64,000 nucleotides of DNA. Source: Prevotella sp. GTDB taxonomy: Bacteria; Bacteroidota; Bacteroidia; Bacteroidales; Bacteroidaceae. The stretch is from positions 59,309 through 123,308 of the forward strand of contig JAFZRU010000067.1 in NCBI GenBank assembly GCA_017619755.1. The letters run 5' to 3'. Below the pieces are notes generated by a model that saw only the letters and a program-made list of their open reading frames with translations, did not search any database and had not been told where the DNA came from. Of the stretch, positions 35,462 through 43,028 are shown one piece after another (within the stretch, counting starts at the first letter, position 1; every line of letters starts with the position of its first letter). The position numbers and the translations under genes were made by a program.

Positions 35462-35854
35462 ATGAGCATTTTCTCGAAAATAGCAGCAGGGGAAATACCC
35501 AGCTACAAATGTGCGGAGAGTGAAAAATTTTACGCTTTCCTTGACATCAACCCATTGGTGAAGGGGCATACGCTCGTCATCCCACGACGGGAGGTGGACT
35601 ACCTCTTCGACATGGAGGATGACGAACTGGCAGAGATGCAGGTGTTTGCCAAGAGGGTGGCCCTCGCCATCAAGGAGGCTTTCCCATGTGTCAAGGTGGG
35701 ACAAGCCGTCTTGGGATTGGAGGTGCCACACGCACACATCCACCTCATCCCCATGCAGAGTGAGAAGGACATGCTCTTCTCCAACCCCAAGCTTCAACTC
35801 TCCAAGGAGGAGTTTGAGGACATCGCTGCGAAAATACGACAGGCGTTCAAATGA
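35462..35854 (+). CDS. HIT-family nucleotide-binding protein
   Basis: This 130-residue protein begins SIFSKIAAGEIPSYKCAES and has the histidine triad as VPHAHIHLIPM (residues about 92-98). HIT proteins hydrolyse or transfer nucleotides from adenylyl or purine-phosphoramidate substrates in the cytoplasm. DINPLVKGHTLVIPRREVDYLFD is the matching N-terminal sheet. It is 17 bases downstream of greA and in the same transcript. Its 3' end overlaps the converging mannose-1-phosphate guanylyltransferase gene by eight bases. Confidence 0.92.
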   Translation: MSIFSKIAAGEIPSYKCAESEKFYAFLDINPLVKGHTLVIPRREVDYLFDMEDDELAEMQVFAKRVALAIKEAFPCVKVGQAVLGLEVPHAHIHLIPMQSEKDMLFSNPKLQLSKEEFEDIAAKIRQAFK

Positions 35855-36950
35855 AACCCTCGCCGAGCTTCAGCTGAACCTCGTTGACGAATTTCTTGAT
35901 TTGTGCTGATGAGTCTTCTTTCTTGCAGACCATCAGCACATTGTCGTTTTCTATCACGATGAAGCCGTCGAGACCGCTGAACACGCCCAAGCGTCCCTTG
36001 GGAAGCTTGATGATGCTGTCGTGGCAGTTGTCGAGCATCACCTCGCTGTCGAGCACCACGTTGTCGCCCTCCACACGGCTCTCTGCCTCGTAGATGGAGT
36101 GCCACGTGCCAAGGTCGGCCCAGCCAAAGTCGCACTGCATCACATAGGTGTCGTCGGCATGTTCCAAAATGCCGTAGTCGATGGACAAGTTGGGGAAGAG
36201 GGGGAAATAGTCCCACACCAGACGGGCTTCCTCGTCTATCTGTTCGTTGGCATGGCCGTCGATCTCCAACTGACGGAAGAGTTCGGGCATGATTTGCTTG
36301 CAGTGGGCCAGGAGGTGACGGGCGTTGGCAACGAAAATGCCCGTGTTCCACAAGAACTCGCCGCTCTCCATGAAAATTTTCGCAAAATCCCTCTCAGGCT
36401 TCTCCAAGAACGACTTCACGGTGAACATCTGATGTTTGTCGCATAATTCGCAGACATCGCCCATTTGGACGTACCCGTAGCCGGGCTCCGGGCGAGTGGG
36501 GCGAACGCCCATGGCGATGATGCCGTCATGGTTGGAGACGAACTCAAGGGCGGTGTGAATGTTGCTCTCGAAGGCTTCTTGGCGGAGCACTGCCTGGTCG
36601 GAGGGGCTGATCACCACACGGGCGTCAGGGCAGCGTTGAAGGATGAGGTAGCAAGCCCAGGTGACGCTCGGAGCCGTGTTGCGGTTGACCGGCTCGCCAA
36701 GGAAATTCTCCGCTGGGAGCATCGGAAGTTGCTCGCGGGCGATGGGTGCGAAGTCGTCGTTTGTGGTCACATAGATGTTCTCCACCGGGATGATGGCGGA
36801 GAGGCGGTCGAACGTTTGTTGAAGAAGGGTTCGACCGACGCCGAAAAGGTCGATGAACTGTTTCGGGTGGCTGTGGCGGCTGCTCGGCCAAAGGCGGCGG
36901 CCACGACCGCCGGCCAATATCACGCAGAAATTCTTATTGTCGGTTGGCAT
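35847..36950 (-). CDS. Mannose-1-phosphate guanylyltransferase
   Basis: This 367-residue nucleotidyltransferase makes GDP-mannose from GTP and mannose-1-phosphate, for fucose, mannose and capsule precursors. The pyrophosphorylase signature is VILAGGRGRRLWPSSRHSHPKQF near the N-terminus; the sugar-binding EPVNRNTAPSVTWA, ISPSDQAVL, FLEKPERDFA and WNTGIFVANA follow in usual order. There is no C-terminal phosphomannose isomerase domain. A near-consensus promoter (TTG, 20 bases, TATCTTCG) lies on the minus strand at about 36979-37009. It is the last core gene before the tRNA-Leu junction. Confidence 0.9.
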   Translation of the reverse strand: MPTDNKNFCVILAGGRGRRLWPSSRHSHPKQFIDLFGVGRTLLQQTFDRLSAIIPVENIYVTTNDDFAPIAREQLPMLPAENFLGEPVNRNTAPSVTWACYLILQRCPDARVVISPSDQAVLRQEAFESNIHTALEFVSNHDGIIAMGVRPTRPEPGYGYVQMGDVCELCDKHQMFTVKSFLEKPERDFAKIFMESGEFLWNTGIFVANARHLLAHCKQIMPELFRQLEIDGHANEQIDEEARLVWDYFPLFPNLSIDYGILEHADDTYVMQCDFGWADLGTWHSIYEAESRVEGDNVVLDSEVMLDNCHDSIIKLPKGRLGVFSGLDGFIVIENDNVLMVCKKEDSSAQIKKFVNEVQLKLGEGFI

Positions 36951-37028
36951 ATTGATAGTACAGATTTAAATCAGACTACGAAGATATATCATATAAACGA
37001 GAAAAACAACTTTTTAGTGTTTTTTCTG

Positions 37029-38696
37029 CTAAAAATTTGCCGTTTCAGAAAAAATGTGTAATTTTGCACCGCAAAAAGCCCAGATGGCGGAATCGGTAGA
37101 CGCGCTGGTCTCAAACACCAGTGGGGTGACCCGTGCCGGTTCGACCCCGGCTCTGGGTACTGAAGCGGGGAAAGAGTCAAATCTTTCCTCGTTTTCTTTT
37201 TTCGGCTCTCGCAACTCATTGGTTTGCTGATAGATTAAGTCAAGCACTTTGTTGTATCCATTGGTTCGATAATTTTTTCCGTCAAATTCGATTTTTTCAG
37301 GAAATATCGAACCAAGCAGTTTTATTTTTGTCTCTACGGGAGCGTCCCTAATAAAGCGTTCCATATTGTCTAACAGCGAGATAGAGTACCTTATCTTTGG
37401 TTCGACTTTACCACGGTTCGGGGTTGTCAGAATATCTATACGTTGTTGCAGTATCTCTATCTCTTTCTGATACCTTGTCACTGCTTCGTCTTTCTCTGTT
37501 TTGCTCAATTCACCGTCAATATACATATCTTTTGCTCGTTCAATACGTTTTTTATTTGTATTCAATTGCTCACGTAGTTTCTCTGCTTCCTTTCTATTCT
37601 CCACATTCTTCTCATCCCGAATATCAAATAATATCTTCTCATACAATTGTAGTATGGTTTCGTTTGGAGTGAGACATGACAAATACCTCGCAAAACTTTC
37701 ATTAACTTCTTCTGCACGTTTACGGATGTGTTTCCCATCGTGGCAACAATGGTAGTAAGCATATTTTCCACCATTGCCCTTGCTCTCACTACCTGTCAGA
37801 GCATGACCGCAGATAGGACATATTAAGAATTTACGTAAGAATAAATCGGGATGGATGAACTTATTACCTGTTAGTTTGGGATTTTTCTTCTTCCCGTCTA
37901 TAATGTCTTGAACACGATAGAACACCTCTTCTTTCACTATTGCTTCATGCTGTCCATTAACTATTTGTTCTTTGTCATCACCATAAGCAGGTACTCTGAC
38001 TTTTCCCATATAAAATGGATTTCTCAACATATCGAAAAAGGAACTTTCTGCTATTTGCGGACATAATCTTTTACGTATTCTGCATGGCGATTCTACTCCT
38101 TTTGCTACCTCTTCAAATATCTTCGAAATTAAAGGTGCAACATCTTTGTCTTTCTCCACCCATTTCTCTGTTCCTAATTCATTGTGGCGATTCTTGTAGC
38201 CTCTTGGTGCTCTATTACTACACTTTCCGTTTTTTAGAGTTTGGTGTATTCCGTCCCTTGTTCTTTTGCTGATTTTATTATCCTCGGCTTGTGCATTTCC
38301 ACAATAAACTCCAATTAGTGTTGACCAATCGGAGTTCTTTGTATCGTCACATTCAACAGGGTTTTCAATAGAGTTTACGGATACTCCTAATTCCTTGAAT
38401 TTGCGAATATAGGTAAAAGCGAATTCTGCATTTCTTGCAAATCTGTCCCATCTTAAGAATAGCAAGCCATCTACTTTCCCCTTGTTCTTCTTACAGAATT
38501 GATATATCGCTTTCATTTCGGGTCTTTTAAGATAATAGTCTTTTCCCGAAAAATCCTCATGGTAGCAGCCAATCACATTTAGGCTTGGTTTGTGGTTGCT
38601 GCAATACTTTCTTAACATTTCCTCTTGGTGAGCGAGACTTGTATTCTCTTTCTGCTCCTCCGAACTGACCCTACAATACAAAATAATATTCTTCAT
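37029..38696 (-). CDS. Large serine recombinase (integrase) reading through tRNA-Leu
   Basis: This 555-residue recombinase likely inserts and excises the element. The N-terminal resolvase domain has ILYCRVSSEEQKENTSLAHQ with the nucleophile Ser, and LLFLRWDRFARN. A recombinase domain follows (about 165-270, RTRDGIHQTLKNGKCSNRAPRGY), then a zinc ribbon (CPICGHALTG...HCCHDGKH, about 295-335) and a coiled-coil segment (about 360-430). The last ~45 residues (from VPRAGVEPARVTPLVFETSA) are the antisense translation of tRNA-Leu and its promoter, so the native stop was probably separated at integration. It follows the 138-residue gene by nine bases. Confidence 0.9.
   Translation of the reverse strand: MKNIILYCRVSSEEQKENTSLAHQEEMLRKYCSNHKPSLNVIGCYHEDFSGKDYYLKRPEMKAIYQFCKKNKGKVDGLLFLRWDRFARNAEFAFTYIRKFKELGVSVNSIENPVECDDTKNSDWSTLIGVYCGNAQAEDNKISKRTRDGIHQTLKNGKCSNRAPRGYKNRHNELGTEKWVEKDKDVAPLISKIFEEVAKGVESPCRIRKRLCPQIAESSFFDMLRNPFYMGKVRVPAYGDDKEQIVNGQHEAIVKEEVFYRVQDIIDGKKKNPKLTGNKFIHPDLFLRKFLICPICGHALTGSESKGNGGKYAYYHCCHDGKHIRKRAEEVNESFARYLSCLTPNETILQLYEKILFDIRDEKNVENRKEAEKLREQLNTNKKRIERAKDMYIDGELSKTEKDEAVTRYQKEIEILQQRIDILTTPNRGKVEPKIRYSISLLDNMERFIRDAPVETKIKLLGSIFPEKIEFDGKNYRTNGYNKVLDLIYQQTNELREPKKENEERFDSFPASVPRAGVEPARVTPLVFETSASTDSAIWAFCGAKLHIFSETANF
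37037..37066 (+). promoter_or_regulatory. Promoter for tRNA-Leu
   Basis: TTG (37037-37039), 19 bases and TAATTTTG (37059-37066) lie 11 bases ahead of the mature tRNA 5' end. It is a full match to the Bacteroidota promoter form. Confidence 0.7.
37078..37159 (+). tRNA. tRNA-Leu (anticodon CAA)
   Basis: The 82-base sequence folds as a cloverleaf with a long variable arm. The acceptor stem is GCCCAGA with TCTGGGT, the D arm holds GGCGGAATCGGTAGACGC, the anticodon stem CTGGT/ACCAG encloses loop CTCAAAC (anticodon CAA, reads UUG), and the T arm is GCCGG-TTCGACC-CCGGC. CCA is not encoded. It is the insertion target of the element to its right: the recombinase frame passes through it in antisense. 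Confidence 0.93.
37167..37202 (+). terminator. Terminator for tRNA-Leu inside the element's recombinase gene
   Basis: GGGGAAAGA (37167-37175) pairs with TCTTTCCTC (37182-37190) around a six-base loop, followed by GTTTTCTTTTTT. It lies eight bases after the tRNA. The same bases encode the last native residues of the recombinase on the opposite strand. Confidence 0.65.
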
Positions 38697-38705
38697 ATTT
38701 AAAAA

Positions 38706-39122
38706 CTATTTACAATTGATATAATACTCTATTACATTTTTATCGTACAATCGCATCGGAGCGGCACACTTATAATATGGATTATCCACTTCTTTAACAA
38801 ACGCTATGTCTGTCACTTTTTTCTTTCCATATACAGAGACTGCTCTATTGTAAGAGATTAAACAGGTTTTGTTGTATGTGTTAATATCCTTTCTTATTTT
38901 GGATGCAACTGCATTCACATTCTTGATGGTCGGTTTTATTTTTCTCGTGTCGACCATTCCAATCTTATTGTAGTACTTGCTTTTTTTCGTACAATGAATT
39001 AACACAACACAACCATTTCGGTTGTCAATCATTATATGATAGGTGTTACCACCATTATCAATATCTTTTCTTACGAAACCTCTAATTTCATCAATTTTCG
39101 CTGTTCTATTTATAATATTCAT
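38706..39122 (-). CDS. Hypothetical protein of the recombinase operon
   Basis: This 138-residue protein is not recognised. It is basic and appears alpha/beta, with IMIDNRNGCVVLIHCTKKSKYY, a central KIKPTIKNVNAVASKIRKDI helix and a Lys-rich YNRAVSVYGKKKVTD segment. It has no signal peptide or membrane helix. It lies nine bases upstream of the large serine recombinase and 12 bases downstream of a 44-residue gene, so it may assist or control recombination, for example as a directionality factor. That is only inferred from position. Confidence 0.55.
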   Translation of the reverse strand: MNIINRTAKIDEIRGFVRKDIDNGGNTYHIMIDNRNGCVVLIHCTKKSKYYNKIGMVDTRKIKPTIKNVNAVASKIRKDINTYNKTCLISYNRAVSVYGKKKVTDIAFVKEVDNPYYKCAAPMRLYDKNVIEYYINCK

Positions 39123-39134
39123 AAATTTAAAATT

Positions 39135-39269
39135 TTAATTTAACTTTTCAATTTCAATCTGCAAATTTGCCAAGAAGTATAGATACTCTCTGATTTGTTT
39201 TACCTCATCATTAGTATATTTGCGTGTTCCCTTATTTAATGTTTTAGTACACATTTCCAATGTCAGCAT
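39135..39269 (-). CDS. Small protein (44 residues) of the recombinase operon
   Basis: This short frame on the minus strand encodes 44 residues starting MLTLEMCTKTLNKGTRKYT and continuing with NDEVKQIREYLYFLANLQIE. The amphipathic EVKQIREYLYFLANL helix and the composition look like a real small protein, possibly a DNA-binding or recombination accessory factor. A second Met at residue 6 may be the true start. It is downstream of a good promoter (39489-39518) and 12 bases before the next gene. Confidence 0.5.
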   Translation of the reverse strand: MLTLEMCTKTLNKGTRKYTNDEVKQIREYLYFLANLQIEIEKLN

Positions 39270-39526
39270 ATTATGTTAACATTATCCTCTTATTCGTTTT
39301 CGCCTCTTCTGTCACCTTTGGATGTGACAAGAAGTCTTCTGTTCGGCAGGGGAAACTTAAACCCTTTGTTATATTTTTTCTTTTCTTTTTCTTCTCTCCT
39401 TTCTGTTTTTCAAAATTATTATTATTTTTTTGCCTATCTGCCAATTTTTTTGTCCATCATTTCAAAGAACGCTTGAGAACTTCGTTTGCAAACATAAGGC
39501 AAAACAGCCAACCAACAAAACCTTTT
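39270..39526. other. Leader and promoter region of the recombinase operon
   Basis: About 255 AT-rich bases between the two recombinase genes. The promoter at 39489-39518 would give a leader of over 200 bases with purine-rich tracts on the minus strand. A plus-strand frame here has strongly hydrophobic, low-complexity content and is not credible as a gene. Confidence 0.4.
39489..39518 (-). promoter_or_regulatory. Promoter for the small-protein/138-aa/recombinase operon
   Basis: On the minus strand TTG (39516-39518), 19 bases and TATGTTTG (39489-39496) match the Bacteroidota form. Confidence 0.55.
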
Positions 39527-40168
39527 TTAAGAAATTTTTTGTTTTTCTGTTAATTTTTTAACTTTTCGTAGTGTATTGATGCTTGTGGAGGTGATTTTTT
39601 GCACATTTCGGAGAGAGTAACCTTTCTTCAACAAACGGATTTCTTCAGCATATTGTTCTCGCATTTGTTCCTCAGATTTGCGATACCCCACCTTGCGACC
39701 AACCATCCCACCATTGGCTCTAAAATTGTTATAACCGCTCTCAATACGCTCACGAATGGTCTTTCTTTCCATCCTTGCCACTTCTGCAAGAATCGTGATA
39801 AGGAATTGTGACATAGGATTGACTTTTCCATCTTCTGTCAATGTCTCGATATTGTAGTTTTGAATGTAAAGAGAGATACCCTCCTTATTCAGTAACTCGA
39901 TTACTTGAAGCACTTGCAGGGTGTCACGTCCCAGACGTGACAGTTCTGTGACCAATACCTTGCTTATATTATGTGTCTTCACATACTCCACCATTCTCAT
40001 CAGTTCTTTGCGCTCGGTATTCTTCTTCGCTCCACTGATTTTCTCCGCAAATGTGGCTTCCAACTTCCAACCCTTGCTGTTGGCTAAGGTTGTCAACTCG
40101 TTACTTTGTCTCTCATACTCTTGAAGAGACGTAGATACTCGGCAAAATGCTACGACTTGTGTATTCAT
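39527..40168 (-). CDS. Small serine recombinase (resolvase/invertase type)
   Basis: This 213-residue protein has the complete resolvase catalytic domain: VVAFCRVSTSLQEYERQ with the nucleophile Ser, KISGAKKNTERKEL, VTELSRLGRDTLQVL and the long E helix ILAEVARMERKTIRERI. A C-terminal helix-turn-helix follows (EIRLLKKGYSLRNVQKITSTSINTLRKV). Length and layout match DNA invertases and resolvases such as Hin or Tn3 family enzymes. It may resolve cointegrates or flip a segment of the element; no inverted target pair was found near it. It is separated from the large recombinase operon by its own promoter. Confidence 0.9.
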   Translation of the reverse strand: MNTQVVAFCRVSTSLQEYERQSNELTTLANSKGWKLEATFAEKISGAKKNTERKELMRMVEYVKTHNISKVLVTELSRLGRDTLQVLQVIELLNKEGISLYIQNYNIETLTEDGKVNPMSQFLITILAEVARMERKTIRERIESGYNNFRANGGMVGRKVGYRKSEEQMREQYAEEIRLLKKGYSLRNVQKITSTSINTLRKVKKLTEKQKIS

Positions 40169-40296
40169 ATTGATATAACTTTCTGATTACCTTTAGCTAA
40201 GATAAGAAAAATATCTGACAGGACCAAAATAATACAGCTAACTAAAGTTAATCAACAAGATTATTTTGAAGATAGTTTAGATTTGCCCAAAATAAA

Positions 40297-40331
40297 GGGC
40301 TTTCCCTGTGTGTCTACAAAAAGAAAGCCCC
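40297..40331 (-). terminator. Terminator of the NADAR operon
   Basis: On the minus strand GGGGCTTTC and GAAAGCCC (40297-40303 with 40324-40331) form the stem, followed by TTTATTTT. It lies about 20 bases after the last gene's stop. Confidence 0.65.
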
Positions 40332-40351
40332 ATTACGATAAAGCAATTTAA

Positions 40352-40852
40352 TCAATCTTCTGCCTCTTGTGTTTCCGATAACTCTATCACCTTGAAATAG
40401 TCCCAAATACACGGAATATCCTTTGAAAGGAAGTTTAGGAATCGTTCTATTTCATCAGTTTCTTTGCATGGGACATTGAAACCCTGTTTGTTCATGTATT
40501 CATTCAACTTGCCTTGAATGTACATTGTCTGCATTTCATTTCTGTGGTCTTCTTGTTCTCTGTGGTCTTTCATCGTTACCCACAAACATATTTCTGTCAC
40601 GTTGAATAATACCAATTGTTTTCCTGTTTTGGGGTGCTTGGTGTATTTGGCATATCCCCCTACGTCAAGTTTGATACGTCTTGCTTCTATGTCCTCATCA
40701 AATACTTTCTCTCTCAATCGTTCACGCAAAGGATGTCCATTGCCAAAGAATAACTCTGTTAGTAAATGAGAGGTCTTGTGAATACTGTATTCCAAAGGAA
40801 GTTCTTTGATATGAGAATCAAAGACACATCTTTTCATTCTGATTATCATCAT
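40352..40852 (-). CDS. Hypothetical protein, last gene of the NADAR operon
   Basis: This 166-residue protein is not recognised. It appears soluble, with SIHKTSHLLTELFFGNGHPL, a YTKHPKTGKQLVLFNVTEICLWV beta segment, and a C-terminal helical part containing MNKQGFNVPCKETDEIERF and SKDIPCIWDYFKVIEL. The C-terminal 60 residues resemble those of the upstream 141-residue protein (KEQGLNT... and DNVPVIDEHITI), so the two are probably distant paralogues. It follows that gene by seven bases and precedes a terminator. No function can be assigned. Confidence 0.55.
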   Translation of the reverse strand: MMIIRMKRCVFDSHIKELPLEYSIHKTSHLLTELFFGNGHPLRERLREKVFDEDIEARRIKLDVGGYAKYTKHPKTGKQLVLFNVTEICLWVTMKDHREQEDHRNEMQTMYIQGKLNEYMNKQGFNVPCKETDEIERFLNFLSKDIPCIWDYFKVIELSETQEAED

Positions 40853-40859
40853 TTTGGCT

Positions 40860-41285
40860 TCAATTTGTTTTGATTGTTATATGCTCGTCTATCACAGGAA
40901 CATTATCCCTCATCCACGCTACAAATGTACTCATCTCCTCTTGTGTGCTTGGGTGTATGGTATTCAGTCCTTGCTCCTTGAAATAGACTTCCATAACAGT
41001 CATCATTTCGTCATAGTTGCTTATCTCCTGTACCATCCATAAATCCTTTCTGTCTATGCACAAACGGAGGTTTGTAACTTCCATTGCCTCGTTCTGTTCT
41101 GCCATTAAGACAATACGAATGTTTGGAACAAGATGAAACTGATTCATAAGACGTTGAAACAACACACCATCTTTGTTCAAAAACTTTTTTGTCAATGCGT
41201 ATGATAGAGGGTTTATGTCTTCGTCAGTTTGAAGATGGTCGCTATCGTAGCCATCCTTGCATGATTTTTTTATAACTATCTTCAT
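40860..41285 (-). CDS. Hypothetical protein of the NADAR operon
   Basis: This 141-residue soluble protein is unrecognised. It has a beta-rich centre (LVPNIRIVLMAEQNEAMEV then TNLRLCIDRKDLWMVQEI) and a C-terminal segment EVYFKEQGLNTIHPSTQEEM followed by FVAWMRDNVPVIDEHITI, which resembles the C-terminus of the next gene. Its start codon overlaps the stop of the 75-residue gene as ATGA, showing tight translational coupling within the operon. Confidence 0.55.
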   Translation of the reverse strand: MKIVIKKSCKDGYDSDHLQTDEDINPLSYALTKKFLNKDGVLFQRLMNQFHLVPNIRIVLMAEQNEAMEVTNLRLCIDRKDLWMVQEISNYDEMMTVMEVYFKEQGLNTIHPSTQEEMSTFVAWMRDNVPVIDEHITIKTN

Positions 41286-41509
41286 ATTTCGTTAGTAATT
41301 TTGATTTTGTCTTGTCCGTCATACGGAATCCATACCAATTCTCTTGTCACTCCAATCAGATGGGTCTTGTTGAGTTTGGTCAGTGCTATTCTCTTTCGTT
41401 CTTGTGGTGTGGCAAACAGGAATGTACGCCACTCGTCATGGTCAAGACAGAGTATATAACAAGGTGGTGTCACTGCCTTATGCAATATACATCTTACAAT
41501 TATGGTCAT
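41282..41509 (-). CDS. Hypothetical protein (75 aa) of the NADAR operon
   Basis: This 75-residue protein is unrecognised and appears as a small beta-sheet fold: MTIIVRCILHKAVTPPCYI, LCLDHDEWRTFLFATPQ, then THLIGVTRELVWIPYDG. It is 12 bases after the 147-residue gene and overlaps the next gene by four bases. Its position in the middle of a strictly packed operon is the main reason to accept it as real. Confidence 0.5.
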   Translation of the reverse strand: MTIIVRCILHKAVTPPCYILCLDHDEWRTFLFATPQERKRIALTKLNKTHLIGVTRELVWIPYDGQDKIKITNEI

Positions 41510-41521
41510 GTCATGATTCTT

Positions 41522-41965
41522 TTATATAGTGTATCTGTAATTGGGTATGATGCTATAACCATCTGTATCCTTTTGCCAACTGCAACTCGATTGGTTATTC
41601 AAGTTCCACATAGTGATAGTGAACTCGTAGTTGTCAGCATAACGTGGGCTTCGGCATGGCTCTGTCATGAAAGAATATAACAACTCCTCAAAATTATATT
41701 TGAAAATGTAGTTTTCTTTGTTTGGGTGTTTGTAATAGCGATTTGACTGCAAGCAAATGGCAGTATCAGCCTCGGTATATATGTCTTTGACGTGGAAGTG
41801 TGGTTCTTGGCATTCGTCATCTGTTTGAACATATACCTCATATTCGCTTGCTCTGCCAAAGAAGCCGATACGAGCAATGTCTCCATGTTCTCGCTGTTTC
41901 ATGTTGGGCTTTTCGATTATGTTGTTATTTATCTTAATCATTGCTTTTCCTTGTGTTACGGACAA
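41522..41965 (-). CDS. Hypothetical protein (147 aa) of the NADAR operon
   Basis: This 147-residue protein is unrecognised. A central segment IARIGFFGRASEYEVYVQTD and CQEPHFHVKDIYTEADTAIC, with a His-Phe-His pair, recalls small cupin-like or DUF4160-like folds, but the likeness is weak. It overlaps the end of the 363-residue gene by 32 bases; an internal Met (MIKINNNIIEK, residue 9, or MKQREHGD) could be the true start and would shorten the overlap. Confidence 0.5.
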   Translation of the reverse strand: MSVTQGKAMIKINNNIIEKPNMKQREHGDIARIGFFGRASEYEVYVQTDDECQEPHFHVKDIYTEADTAICLQSNRYYKHPNKENYIFKYNFEELLYSFMTEPCRSPRYADNYEFTITMWNLNNQSSCSWQKDTDGYSIIPNYRYTI

Positions 41966-43025
41966 ACTGTTCTATCACATTGAAAGTGATGTCACTTTCA
42001 TCGGGGAATGTCTCAAGGACTTTGTTAAACTTGAAACAACCGATTTCGATTTCCAACTCTTTAATACGCTTGGTTAGAGGCATAAGTTTCTTTTGGTACG
42101 TTATGTTATCTAAACGTCCGCTTTTCAGTTCCGCTTTCAAACCTCGTTTCTGTTCTTTCAGTTGCTCGATTTCCATTGTGGCATTTGTTTCCAATGCTTC
42201 AAACTCTGCGTAGAACTTACGGATTTTGTCTTCATTATATCTTATCAGAGTGTCCTTGTACTTATTGTACCACATATCACGCTCTTCTTTGATTTGCTCT
42301 ATGCGCCTGTTGAAGACTTCTATCTCATGGGTCATGTACTGCATTTCTATTGTGTGAGCATAATCCATGTTATTATCTTCTTCTTGGTCTAATATGTCAA
42401 GCACTTCTTGTAGCGTGTATGCTTGATAGAGTTGCTTCGCCTCAGTATAGCGGTTGTTGATGCGTGTAAATGGGCCCCAATGTGCATTAAATGGTGATAA
42501 GGAAACAATCTCTGTCTCCCCATCCTCACGCACAGCAGCACATTTGTTTGCACCACTTAAAGGACTACCTGCAAGGTGATAGACAAGACTTTTCCGTCCT
42601 TTGCTATCTGTCCTCATCGCTCCTTGTACAATCGACCACCATTCAAGATAGATGCCCAACGTGGGATTTCTGAAACCTGAGATTCCGGTGTAAGCCAAAC
42701 CACTCTGAATAGGTATGCGACATAAAAACATACGGCTATCGCTCATAATGCGTTCCCTGTGTGACAACAGGTAAAAAGCGTTTTTGATGAAAAGTTGCTT
42801 TTGTTCCTCTGCCTCTTTTGTTTTTGTAGGCATAGGTTGCAACTTCTTCGCCCCAACGCTCAAATATTGTCCTGTTGTGTCTAATTCTAAATGGTCTTCA
42901 TCTATCTTGTCAGGTGCTTGTGCTGCAAGTGGATAGCACTCAAGCATACGACCATCCCAAAGAATGATTTTGTTGTGAGGGAACACCTCTCGTTCCCTCT
43001 TTTCAAATTCTGCGTAGATACCCAT
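41934..43025 (-). CDS. Hypothetical coiled-coil protein (363 aa) of the NADAR operon
   Basis: This 363-residue protein has two parts. Residues 1-215 look globular (KIILWDGRMLECYPLAAQAP, IPIQSGLAYTGISGFRNPTL, YHLAGSPLSGANKCAAV, FNAHWGPFTRINNRY). Residues about 225-345 are a long coiled coil (HEIEVFNRRIEQIKEERDMW, EFEALETNATMEIEQLKEQK). I do not recognise the globular part; its GSPLSGANKCAAV and HWGPF motifs may be functional. It is the largest non-NADAR member of the operon and starts three bases after the second NADAR gene. It may be the effector or scaffold of the set. Confidence 0.55.
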   Translation of the reverse strand: MGIYAEFEKREREVFPHNKIILWDGRMLECYPLAAQAPDKIDEDHLELDTTGQYLSVGAKKLQPMPTKTKEAEEQKQLFIKNAFYLLSHRERIMSDSRMFLCRIPIQSGLAYTGISGFRNPTLGIYLEWWSIVQGAMRTDSKGRKSLVYHLAGSPLSGANKCAAVREDGETEIVSLSPFNAHWGPFTRINNRYTEAKQLYQAYTLQEVLDILDQEEDNNMDYAHTIEMQYMTHEIEVFNRRIEQIKEERDMWYNKYKDTLIRYNEDKIRKFYAEFEALETNATMEIEQLKEQKRGLKAELKSGRLDNITYQKKLMPLTKRIKELEIEIGCFKFNKVLETFPDESDITFNVIEQFVRNTRKSND

Positions 43026-43028
43026 AAC

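Noticed and set aside
39260-39553. A 97-codon plus-strand frame between the recombinases
   Set aside because: Almost all Phe, Leu and Ser from T-rich DNA, and it overlaps the recombinase end and a promoter on the other strand.
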